A stretch of 64,000 nt of DNA from Prevotella sp. (GTDB lineage Bacteria; Bacteroidota; Bacteroidia; Bacteroidales; Bacteroidaceae). The notes below the pieces were generated by a model that saw only the letters and a list, made by a program, of their open reading frames with translations, did no database searches and was not told the DNA's origin. Position numbers and translations under genes: made by a program. Where the stretch lies: positions 1-64,000 of the forward strand of contig JAFSNR010000061.1 in assembly GCA_017443345.1 (NCBI GenBank), given 5' to 3'. Below, piece by piece: positions 34,826 through 41,737 of the stretch; the first letter of the stretch is position 1, and each line of letters begins with the position of its first letter.

Positions 34826-37048
34826 TTAGAAAGGTAGTCCTACAGCGAAGTGGAAAGCCATATCCCTGCTCAGTCTTGGATGCAACAAGGGGAAATGATC
34901 CTCATCCTCTGTCTTGTACGCAGGATTAACAGCCTTCATACCGAGGTCGAAACGTAAGATAAAATAGTCAAAATTGAGACGGACGCCCAGACCATAGCTG
35001 ACCGCCAGATCCTTAAGGAAATTTCTCAGTTTGAACTGTCCGCCAGGTTGATCCTTATAGTCACGAAGTGTCCAGATATTTCCTGCATCGAGGAACAAGG
35101 CGCCACCGAACTTCCAGAACAAGTGCGTACGATACTCAAGATTCAGGTCGAGCTTCAGGTCACCTGTCTGCGTGATGAAGTTGATCTTGCCGTCCTCCTC
35201 CTTGTATCTGCCTGGACCCAGACTTCTCACGCTCCAACCTCTCACACTGTTCGCACCTCCTGAGAAATAACGCTTCTCGAAGGGCAGGATCCTACTGTTG
35301 CCGTAAGGATAAGCGATGCCGACACCGATATGGAACACCAGCTGGTCCTTGCTCAGACGACTCAACAGCTGCTTGGTGAACTCGAAGTCACCCTTCACGT
35401 ACTGCGCATAGGCGATGCCGAAGAGCATATACTGCTCCAGCTCGTTCCTCTTGGGCTTGACGATGCGCGAATAGAGGTTCAGTAGGTTACCGGCCGTCTC
35501 GACGTTCGTCTTCAGTGCGATGCGCCCGTTGTTGTACGTATAGCCGAAGCCCATCTTCATGATAAACAGGTCCTCGTAGTTATAGCGCAGGATGGCGTTC
35601 GAGTTCGAGGTATCGTCGAGATACTCCTTCTTGAAGGTCTCGCTGATCCAGGGCATGAACACATAGTTCAGGTCTATCAGGTCGAAGCGGTAGCTGTCGT
35701 GACGGAACTGCGGGCGCCAGTTGTAACGCCACACGCCTGAGAGCACACGACGGTGGAACTCAGGACGGTCCTGCGAGTCGAAGGTCACCGACACCTCACT
35801 CGTGGCGATAATTTTGCGACGTACGTCCGAACTCAGGAAGGGGAAGATAAAGCGTGGGAAGCTCAGTCTGCCCTCAAGGCTGTATTCGAAGAAGTCCTGG
35901 TTACTGTAGCCCTCCAGTCCTCTGATGGCCTCGTAGGCGCCTCTCAGCTGCATGCTGAAAGTCTCGGAGCCCCTGAAGATGTTACGGTTCTGATAGGTCA
36001 GCGAAGCCGCAGCACCCAGGTCTCCCGATGTGTTCGTACCCTCAGGCTGGAAACTGATGGTCGAGGGTTTGTTCGTCTGTATCTGGATGCGCGTGTCGAG
36101 CAGCGACGTGTTGGGCACAGGCTCGAAGTTGATGTTCGTATACCTGACGGCCCCCAGGCGTCCGAAGTGGTTATAGGTGTTCTGCAGGTCGCTGGCCGAA
36201 TAGGGACCTCCCTTCTTGATGAAGGTGTTCTCCTCAAGCACATGCCTGCGCAGATGGATCACCGAGTCGTTGGGCGAACCACTCTCATAGACGATGTTAC
36301 GGATGTCGTAATGGGCATGCAGCGTGTCCTTGCCCTCACTGGTGTAGTACGGATGCACGATCAGCTTCACGTCCACCGTCCTCTCCTTTTCGTGCTTGCG
36401 GGCCTTGTAGGTGACAAACTCCTTATGGAAACGGAAGTAGCCACGATCCTGCAGATAGGACGTGATGTCCGATCGCTCGTTGTTCAGCGCGTCCACACTG
36501 AACCGCTCGCCCATCCTGATCTGATATTTCTTCTCCTTCAGCAGTCCGGCAATCACCGAGTCACGGATGTCCGCTTCGAAGTCGCTGACGAAGTAAGGCT
36601 CATGGGGGTGCAGCACGTAGTAGGCATTCAGCTTCTTGCCCTTCTTGTCCACGAACAGCTCCACCTCTGCGTCGAGATAGCCCTTGTTCTGCAGCGCCTG
36701 TTTCAGGACCTCGCACGACTGCTGGGCCAGCAGTGAGTCGTAGACCACGGGCGCCTCACCGATATTCCTCAGCGTACGGTTGATCCACGAGCTGTCCTTA
36801 CCCGCCATCGCATACACGCCCAGGGGAATCTTCACTGCATAGAACCAGCGGGCGTTACCCTTCTGGCGGACGTAGCTTTTCAGCTGCGAGGCGTTGATGT
36901 CCTTATACTTGCCGTCGGCCACCACCCTGACGTGATCGAGCATATACACATCCTCGGGCAGCTCGCGCGTAGCCGAACAGCCACACATCAGCAGTACGGC
37001 TGTCAAGAGGGTCAGGTAGGGCCTTTTCAACGACTTATTCATCAACAT
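34826..37048 (-). CDS. tamL: BamA/TamA-family outer-membrane lipoprotein TamL
   Basis: 740 residues (738 if the second ATG at 37042 is used). Signal peptide with lipobox (LTAVLLMCGCSA), so the protein is lipidated, the mark of the Bacteroidota TamL group. POTRA-like repeats fill about residues 40-330 (e.g. LKSYVRQKGNARWFYAV, DVDAL-type NNERSDITSYLQDRGYF), followed by the Omp85 barrel (SLTYQNRNIFRGSE, FSGGANSVRGWSVRSLGPG, GLGVRLNFDYFILRFDLG). It inserts or assembles outer-membrane proteins; tamB is not in the window. It shares a short divergent promoter region with the SpoU methyltransferase gene. Confidence 0.92.
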   Translation of the reverse strand: MLMNKSLKRPYLTLLTAVLLMCGCSATRELPEDVYMLDHVRVVADGKYKDINASQLKSYVRQKGNARWFYAVKIPLGVYAMAGKDSSWINRTLRNIGEAPVVYDSLLAQQSCEVLKQALQNKGYLDAEVELFVDKKGKKLNAYYVLHPHEPYFVSDFEADIRDSVIAGLLKEKKYQIRMGERFSVDALNNERSDITSYLQDRGYFRFHKEFVTYKARKHEKERTVDVKLIVHPYYTSEGKDTLHAHYDIRNIVYESGSPNDSVIHLRRHVLEENTFIKKGGPYSASDLQNTYNHFGRLGAVRYTNINFEPVPNTSLLDTRIQIQTNKPSTISFQPEGTNTSGDLGAAASLTYQNRNIFRGSETFSMQLRGAYEAIRGLEGYSNQDFFEYSLEGRLSFPRFIFPFLSSDVRRKIIATSEVSVTFDSQDRPEFHRRVLSGVWRYNWRPQFRHDSYRFDLIDLNYVFMPWISETFKKEYLDDTSNSNAILRYNYEDLFIMKMGFGYTYNNGRIALKTNVETAGNLLNLYSRIVKPKRNELEQYMLFGIAYAQYVKGDFEFTKQLLSRLSKDQLVFHIGVGIAYPYGNSRILPFEKRYFSGGANSVRGWSVRSLGPGRYKEEDGKINFITQTGDLKLDLNLEYRTHLFWKFGGALFLDAGNIWTLRDYKDQPGGQFKLRNFLKDLAVSYGLGVRLNFDYFILRFDLGMKAVNPAYKTEDEDHFPLLHPRLSRDMAFHFAVGLPF

Positions 37049-37061
37049 TCTAGCTTGTAAG

Positions 37062-37092
37062 TTGCAAAATTACAAAAAAACTCTTAACTTTG
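37062..37092 (+). promoter_or_regulatory. Promoter of the SpoU methyltransferase, overlapping the tamL -7 box
   Basis: Plus strand: TTG at 37062-37064, 20-nt spacer, TAACTTTG at 37085-37092. On the minus strand TAATTTTG (complement of 37065-37072) fits the tamL -7 element, directly adjacent to the plus-strand -33, so the two promoters should compete. Confidence 0.62.
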
Positions 37093-37118
37093 CATCGGAA
37101 TTAACGACTTTTTTGAAA

Positions 37119-37859
37119 ATGATCAGCAAAAATCAACTGAAGTACATCCGTCAGCTCGAGCAGAAGAAATATCGCCGTCGCGAAAACCGCTTCGTTGCCG
37201 AGGGCACGAAAGTGGTGGGCGACCTGCTCCAGCGCTATCGTCCTGAGGCCGTTTTCGCCACCTCCGAATGGCAGGCTCCCGCTGGTGTCACCCCCCAGCT
37301 CGTCACCGACGACGAGCTCCGTCGCATCAGCTTCCTCCAGCACCCCCAGCAAGTCCTCGCCCTCTTCCCCATCCCCTCATCTTTCACTTTTCACTTTTCA
37401 CTTTTCACTAATAACTTGTCCCTCGTCCTCGACGGCGTGCAGGACCCCGGCAACCTCGGTACCATCATCCGCATCGCCGACTGGTTCGGCATCTCCACCA
37501 TCGTCTGCAGCGAGGATACCGTCGACGCCTGGAACCCCAAGGTCGTACAGGCCACGATGGGCAGCATCGCGCGTGTGAACATTTTATATACTGATCTGCC
37601 CGCATTCCTCGACAGTCTGCCAGCCGACTTCCCCGTCTATGGCACCTTCCTCGACGGCGACAACATCTACACCCAGGAGCTCACCCCCGAGGGACTGATC
37701 ATCATGGGCAACGAGGGCAATGGCATCACCGATGCCGTCAGGGCAAAAGTAAACCGCCGACTGCTCATCCCCGACTTCCATCAGGGCGAAACAGCCGACA
37801 GTCTCAATGTCGCTATCGCTACCGCCATCACCTGCTCCGAATTCCGCCGCAGGCAATAG
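37119..37859 (+). CDS. SpoU/TrmH-family RNA methyltransferase with in-frame 7-base array
   Basis: 246 residues from the ATG at 37119 (MISKNQLKYIRQLEQKKYRR). N-terminal substrate-binding domain (FVAEGTKVVGDLLQ), a linker, then the SPOUT domain: LVLDGVQDPGNLGTIIRIAD, STIVCSEDTVDAWNPKVVQA, IIMGNEGNGI and the knot LLIPDFHQGETADSLNVAIA (normal: PM.G..ESLNV). It probably 2'-O-methylates rRNA or tRNA ribose. The linker before the SPOUT domain holds a TTTTCAC array encoding FTFHFSLFTN. A second family member is at 53656. Confidence 0.9.
   Translation: MISKNQLKYIRQLEQKKYRRRENRFVAEGTKVVGDLLQRYRPEAVFATSEWQAPAGVTPQLVTDDELRRISFLQHPQQVLALFPIPSSFTFHFSLFTNNLSLVLDGVQDPGNLGTIIRIADWFGISTIVCSEDTVDAWNPKVVQATMGSIARVNILYTDLPAFLDSLPADFPVYGTFLDGDNIYTQELTPEGLIIMGNEGNGITDAVRAKVNRRLLIPDFHQGETADSLNVAIATAITCSEFRRRQ
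37382..37408. repeat. In-frame 7-base array in the SpoU methyltransferase
   Basis: TTTCAC followed by three TTTTCAC units, in frame, between the two domains of the protein. Confidence 0.88.
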
Positions 37860-37864
37860 CAGGC

Positions 37865-39214
37865 TTATTCTTCAGTCGTTCCAGGAATATAGAACCAGCT
37901 CTCAGGAACACTCTGACGCTCAGACATCCACGTCTGTGTGGGATCTACGGCGATGATCATCGGAGCTGTACCAGCCTTGGGGAATTTGATTTCATTGTAG
38001 ACAGTACTATTCTTCTCCTGACGCACCTTTACGACAATGTTATGCGTGTCTTTGTTCCAACCTGATACCGCAAAGGTCTCATCAGGATCAGACCCCATGA
38101 CACCTGCATGCTCCGGACGCTCTGTGTCGCCAATCTTCAGGATAAAGGGCAATGTACCTCCGAGGTGACGGATGGTAGCCTCCTGACGATGTTCTGAGTC
38201 GGTCCATTTATCGAGCACGCCATTCACATAGGTAGGAGTCGATGTCCAAACGTCGGATACGTCGACCACAATGTCGTTGAAGTCAAAGTCGTCGGTAGAC
38301 CCAAGGTCCTCAATCATATAACGAACGGTCTCTTTTTTTACAATTGGATCACCGTCCTCGATGATGATGGGTTGTGGAACGTGAGGTTTGGCATAGACCA
38401 GGAAGACCACATCATTGAAGTCCTTATCGCTATCTTGCACCGGGATGTCCTCACAGCCGATAATCATCACCTCATGGTCCTCTGGGATATTAGCAGGGCG
38501 CGGACAATCCTGGAGTGCCAGCATCTGGTGAGCGAGCGAAGACAATTCTGCAGTGAGAGTATAGTTGTATTTGCTGTTAGTAACCTTGGTAATCCGGAGA
38601 TAGAAATACATCTGTTTGCCGACGGGGAAATTGTCGAATTGATAGCCATTGGCCTTAACCGTGATAGCATTCTCAGTACATTTGTACAGTTCCTGATTCG
38701 ACACACTTTTCACATCCTTCCAGTCTTCATTCTCCTTAGTCTTCAGCCAGACGTCCTGACCTTTTTCCCAGACCTTATAGTCGACACCATCGATAACGGC
38801 ATGCAACTCCCAAACCGAAGAAGCTTGACCCTGATAGATGGGCACGATGGTGAAACTGTTGTTGGGAACGCTCATATAGAATGGTTTACCCAACGCGCTG
38901 TTGTTTATTCCGTCTTTCAATTTGTTCTTCATCCAGGTCAACGTAGCCTGATCCACCGTATACTCATCGGTTTTGGTAACTGAAGGGTTTTCGCCACGTG
39001 TTGATGCAGCACTGCTCACAAAAGGCAAGCTGAAAGAGGGGTTCTTATGACTGTAATCCCAACTCTGATTGAGGTCAACATGGGGGTATTTCTTCGAGAA
39101 ATTCTCAGCATAGCTTGATTTTGCCAATTCTTCAACCTTAGCCTCGTCATACAAATCCTTACTACTACATGCAGCACACAAAATCGCTGCCATTCCAATC
39201 AATATCTTTTTCAT
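37865..39214 (-). CDS. LruC-domain (DUF4842) lipoprotein
   Basis: 449 residues. Lipoprotein signal MKKILIGMAAILCAACSS (lipobox LCAAC). The mature protein has the LruC/DUF4842 features, repeated acidic segments such as DSDKDFNDVVFLV and STDDFDFNDIVVDV and a beta-rich body (RHLGGTLPFILKIGD, VIRQE-type NIVVKVRQEKN). Such proteins are surface-exposed lipoproteins of Bacteroidota; the acidic DxDxDFND stretches suggest calcium binding. It is convergent with the SpoU methyltransferase gene, 5 nt apart. No SusCD pair is adjacent. Confidence 0.85.
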   Translation of the reverse strand: MKKILIGMAAILCAACSSKDLYDEAKVEELAKSSYAENFSKKYPHVDLNQSWDYSHKNPSFSLPFVSSAASTRGENPSVTKTDEYTVDQATLTWMKNKLKDGINNSALGKPFYMSVPNNSFTIVPIYQGQASSVWELHAVIDGVDYKVWEKGQDVWLKTKENEDWKDVKSVSNQELYKCTENAITVKANGYQFDNFPVGKQMYFYLRITKVTNSKYNYTLTAELSSLAHQMLALQDCPRPANIPEDHEVMIIGCEDIPVQDSDKDFNDVVFLVYAKPHVPQPIIIEDGDPIVKKETVRYMIEDLGSTDDFDFNDIVVDVSDVWTSTPTYVNGVLDKWTDSEHRQEATIRHLGGTLPFILKIGDTERPEHAGVMGSDPDETFAVSGWNKDTHNIVVKVRQEKNSTVYNEIKFPKAGTAPMIIAVDPTQTWMSERQSVPESWFYIPGTTEE

Positions 39215-39372
39215 ATACTACTTGAGTTAATTATTATGGTTGATTCCTGAAATTTGGCTGCAAAATTATACGAAATCTTCCAAATACACTTCATTTCACG
39301 CATCAAAATAGTTCAAAATCGAACAATTAATGTTTTAAATCAAGGATTTGGGGTTTGGGGTATGAGAAACGT

Positions 39373-39404
39373 AAATAGGACCTGCAGGGATGCAAGTCCT
39401 ATTT
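39373..39404. terminator. Hairpin downstream of the double-glycine peptide gene
   Basis: 14-bp stem with one mismatch (39373-39386 with 39391-39404), 4-nt loop. Its T-tract is not strong on either side; probable terminator of the 39471 gene or of something read toward it. Confidence 0.5.
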
Positions 39405-39470
39405 GCTTTGTATAAGTATGTCACAGATTCTCCTGACACTTCTGTGACACCTTTCCCCTTGATCTTCGAC

Positions 39471-39692
39471 CTAAGGTGTCAAATATTGTGGACACCCCCC
39501 ATAAATCATGATACACTTCACGGGAGATATTGACATTCCTCCCGTTGCCTGATCAAGTTCATCTAAGCTGAGTTCCTGTTTCATCACTACGGTCTCATCA
39601 TCGCCCAAGCCTGTGATGGAAACCTTCTTCACATTCTCATCGAGCTCAATCGAGAGCACGCGCTTGTCTTTCTTCTCTTCCATCATATTCAA
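39471..39692 (-). CDS. Small peptide precursor with double-glycine leader (candidate secreted peptide)
   Basis: 73 residues. The leader ends in LSLDELDQATGG (Gly51-Gly52), a match to the GG-type leader consensus LSxxELxxxxGG that is cut by peptidase-containing ABC transporters. The predicted core, residues 53-73, is 21 residues with two cysteines (Cys60, Cys67: KCIMIYGGCPQ) and ends in YLTP. The N-terminal part (VLSIELDENVKKVSITGLGD) is acidic and soluble, longer than bacteriocin leaders but usual for Bacteroidota GG natural-product precursors. No PCAT transporter, radical-SAM or other maturation enzyme is visible near it, so processing would have to be supplied in trans. A GG motif by itself could also arise by chance. 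Confidence 0.6.
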   Translation of the reverse strand: MNMMEEKKDKRVLSIELDENVKKVSITGLGDDETVVMKQELSLDELDQATGGMSISPVKCIMIYGGCPQYLTP

Positions 39693-40143
39693 GTTTTTAA
39701 GTTTATAATCATATTATAAGGTCACAAAGATTTGTGGTCATTTTGTCATTAAGGTCATTTGTCATTAAGGATTGTGGGATATGATTTTTACTCACTATAT
39801 AATTATATATTAAATATATATTTATATAGTGTAGATTTTGGGGCATCCAGACTTTGAAAATGACAAATGACAAATGACCATAATGACCACATTTTTACCC
39901 TCAACACAAAATGAAATGCAAAATAAAATAATTTTTTCGGAAAAAATCGTTTACCGCAATGAAAAGATTATACCTTTGCACCGTCGAACAATAAAGATGG
40001 ATTTGGCGCTCCAGGCAGAGAAAACAAAGTTTCTAGTGCACGAGAATTTTTTCCTAACTAGGCAGTAAAAATGAAGGCTTGAAAATCGGCAAACGAGAAT
40101 TATATAACAACTTATTATCAACTATTATTTTATTTTACAAATT
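39693..40143. other. 450-nt intergenic stretch with large imperfect palindrome
   Basis: It contains the 157-nt palindrome described separately (39734-39890), a TACCTTTG -7 box at 39971-39978 with a poor -33, and a roughly 160-nt A/T-rich leader for the 40144 gene. I see no protein-coding gene; a 23-codon ORF at 39997-40068 is weak. Confidence 0.6.
39734..39890. repeat. 157-nt imperfect palindrome built partly of 7-base units
   Basis: Outer arms 39734-39771 and 39856-39890 both read GTGGTCATT... with ATGACAA/TTGTCAT units; inner arms CACTATATAA (39793-39802) and TTATATAGTG (39822-39831) are exactly symmetrical about base 39812. The intermediate segments pair poorly. Confidence 0.7.
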
Positions 40144-40398
40144 ATGGCACTTAAAGTTAAAGCAGTAGAAAAGAAAGTTAAATTCAGCAAGACCGACGAA
40201 GGCGTATGGCGCTGGGTGATGTCACCCGACCTGTACATCGCTCTCTCGCAGGAGAAGGTCATCAAGGAGGCAGCTCTCCGCTCGGGCGTCAGCCGAGGCG
40301 TGATGCAGGCCTGCTGGGATGCAGCCAGAGAGGTGATCAAGGCGTGGGCAACGGAAGGTCACTCGGTGGCGTCGAACGATGTGAAACATCAAAAGTGA
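40144..40398 (+). CDS. Truncated HU-like DNA-binding protein (no DNA-binding arm)
   Basis: 84 residues. It aligns with the N-terminal half of the Bacteroidales HU-related family: MALKVKAVEKKVKFSKTDEG, LYIALSQEKVIKEAALRSGV, ACWDAAREVIKAWATEGHSV. The family continues with PGLGTMRFG and the beta-arm (as in the gene at base 1), but here it stops after SNDVKHQK. The remaining tail reads into GTGAAAA-type 7-base units and then a terminator like the one after the intact smalltalk cassette. This fits an internal deletion that removed the arm, C-terminal domain and smalltalk gene. The dimerisation helices are intact, so a dominant-negative role is possible, but it may be a pseudogene. Confidence 0.7.
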   Translation: MALKVKAVEKKVKFSKTDEGVWRWVMSPDLYIALSQEKVIKEAALRSGVSRGVMQACWDAAREVIKAWATEGHSVASNDVKHQK

Positions 40399-40402
40399 AA
40401 AG

Positions 40403-40432
40403 AATCTCACGTTCAGATTGAGCGGGGGTTTT
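40403..40432 (+). terminator. Terminator after the truncated HU-like gene
   Basis: Imperfect 13-bp stem (40403-40415 with 40419-40431), 3-nt loop, followed by eight T. The right arm also encodes the last residues of the minus-strand dCache gene. Confidence 0.7.
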
Positions 40433-41417
40433 TTTTGCAGAGCTTCCAGGCAATCAAGAGGGCGATGATGGCGAGGAGCAGCATGAGGAGGGCCGAATAG
40501 AGGAAGGGTTTCCGCAGGTCGCTCGTGGGGGTCACGATGGCTACCGACCAATCGACACTTTCTATCGGACCATAATAGAGCGTAGAGGGCACGCCGTCGA
40601 CCAGAATCTCGGTAACGCCTGTCTCGCTATTGGCCAGACGGTTGATCACGGTCGTATCGGTGATGCCTATATGCTTTTCACTGGGATAGGCGATGCAAGT
40701 GCCGTCTTTATAGAGGATGACTGAGAAGAAGTTGAAGTCGCGCATCAGGCGATGGTTGCCATAATGCTCTGCCTCCCTGCACGATTCATCAATGCGCTGC
40801 AGCTCTTTGTTGATCCATTCGAACGTAATGTCGGCTCCACAGACACACACCAGCTGACCATTGGCATCCAACACGGGCTTGACGAACGTACAATAATGTC
40901 CGCTGATGCTGGAACCGTCGTAATAGTAATAGGGATCGCACCAGAATGGCTGGCGGGTTTTCTCGGCTTGTATATACCAAGTAGATTTGCTATAGTCGCG
41001 ACCCGTGGGGCCCAACTCTGACATGACGAACTCACCACTGTCGTTCTGATGGATATAGGGCTCGAACCATTGTCCCTTTTCCTTGAAATAGTATGGGGCG
41101 AACGCAGCGAAATAGCCTCTGACATCGGGGTTCAGATGGGATTCACTCTCGAGCGCCTCCACAGCTGATTGGGGCGAATCAAGATTCTTTTCAACCTCGT
41201 TGAACATGTTGGTGGCGCTCAGTTCCATGCCTGAGATGGTCTTGCCGATCTTAGCCGACACCACTTGCTGCAGTCCGGTATAGCGCATACTCGTCTCGGC
41301 CTGCATGATCTGATAGAGGGCCCAATAAGAACAGGCTATCACGAACAGGATGACAACGCTGATGGTCCAGAAATGGGACTTTGACTGAGGCTTATTTTGA
41401 TTAGAATCTCGATTCAT
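40413..41417 (-). CDS. dCache-type membrane sensor without output domain
   Basis: 334 residues: TM1 about 16-37, a periplasmic double-Cache domain (e.g. FAPYYFKEKGQWFEPY, SKSTWYIQAEKTRQPFW, DPYYYYDGSSISGHYCTFVK, CVCGADITFEWI), TM2 about 305-325, and then only WKLCKKNPRSI. Sensors of this type normally continue into a HAMP plus kinase, cyclase or PP2C domain; none is present. The last codons lie within the terminator of the neighbouring truncated HU-like gene, so the 3' end has probably been lost by the same rearrangement. Ligands of Cache domains are small organic acids or amino acids; not predictable here. Confidence 0.75.
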   Translation of the reverse strand: MNRDSNQNKPQSKSHFWTISVVILFVIACSYWALYQIMQAETSMRYTGLQQVVSAKIGKTISGMELSATNMFNEVEKNLDSPQSAVEALESESHLNPDVRGYFAAFAPYYFKEKGQWFEPYIHQNDSGEFVMSELGPTGRDYSKSTWYIQAEKTRQPFWCDPYYYYDGSSISGHYCTFVKPVLDANGQLVCVCGADITFEWINKELQRIDESCREAEHYGNHRLMRDFNFFSVILYKDGTCIAYPSEKHIGITDTTVINRLANSETGVTEILVDGVPSTLYYGPIESVDWSVAIVTPTSDLRKPFLYSALLMLLLAIIALLIAWKLCKKNPRSI

Positions 41418-41667
41418 GACCAGTAGTGATTAATTATTAGTTGGATTAATTAGCTGCAAAAATACAAAAATCCCCGATTGTAAGCGTCATCTTGCGCCCA
41501 AATTAACAATATTTAATCAATATCCGCCCCTTGACAGCGTGGGCAAGCATTACCTTATTATAATTATATATCGAGGGTGCGAATTTGCATAAACATACCG
41601 TTTCTATATAATTATTCAAGGAATTGCAGGGGTGAGCCTTTTTTTCATAAAATCAATGGAATAATTT
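41418..41667. other. Intergenic region between dCache sensor and carB
   Basis: A/T-rich; a possible TATTTTTG -7 box for the sensor gene lies at the complement of 41457-41464. I see no gene, RNA element or terminator that I can support. Confidence 0.5.
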
Positions 41668-41699
41668 TTTGGTGGTTTTGCAAAATCTTCGTAACTTTG
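41668..41699 (+). promoter_or_regulatory. Promoter of carB
   Basis: TTTG at 41668-41671, 20-nt spacer, TAACTTTG at 41692-41699; ATG 38 nt further. Confidence 0.72.
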
Positions 41700-41737
41700 C
41701 ACGCGATTTAAGAAAAGGATATCAAAATCAACCCAAA

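Noticed and set aside
39997-40068. 23-codon ORF in the leader of the truncated HU-like gene
   Set aside because: No ribosome site, no amino-acid bias pointing to attenuation, no homologue I know.
40144-40398. Full-length IHF/HU gene
   Set aside because: The family needs about 60 more residues with the beta-arm; absent here.
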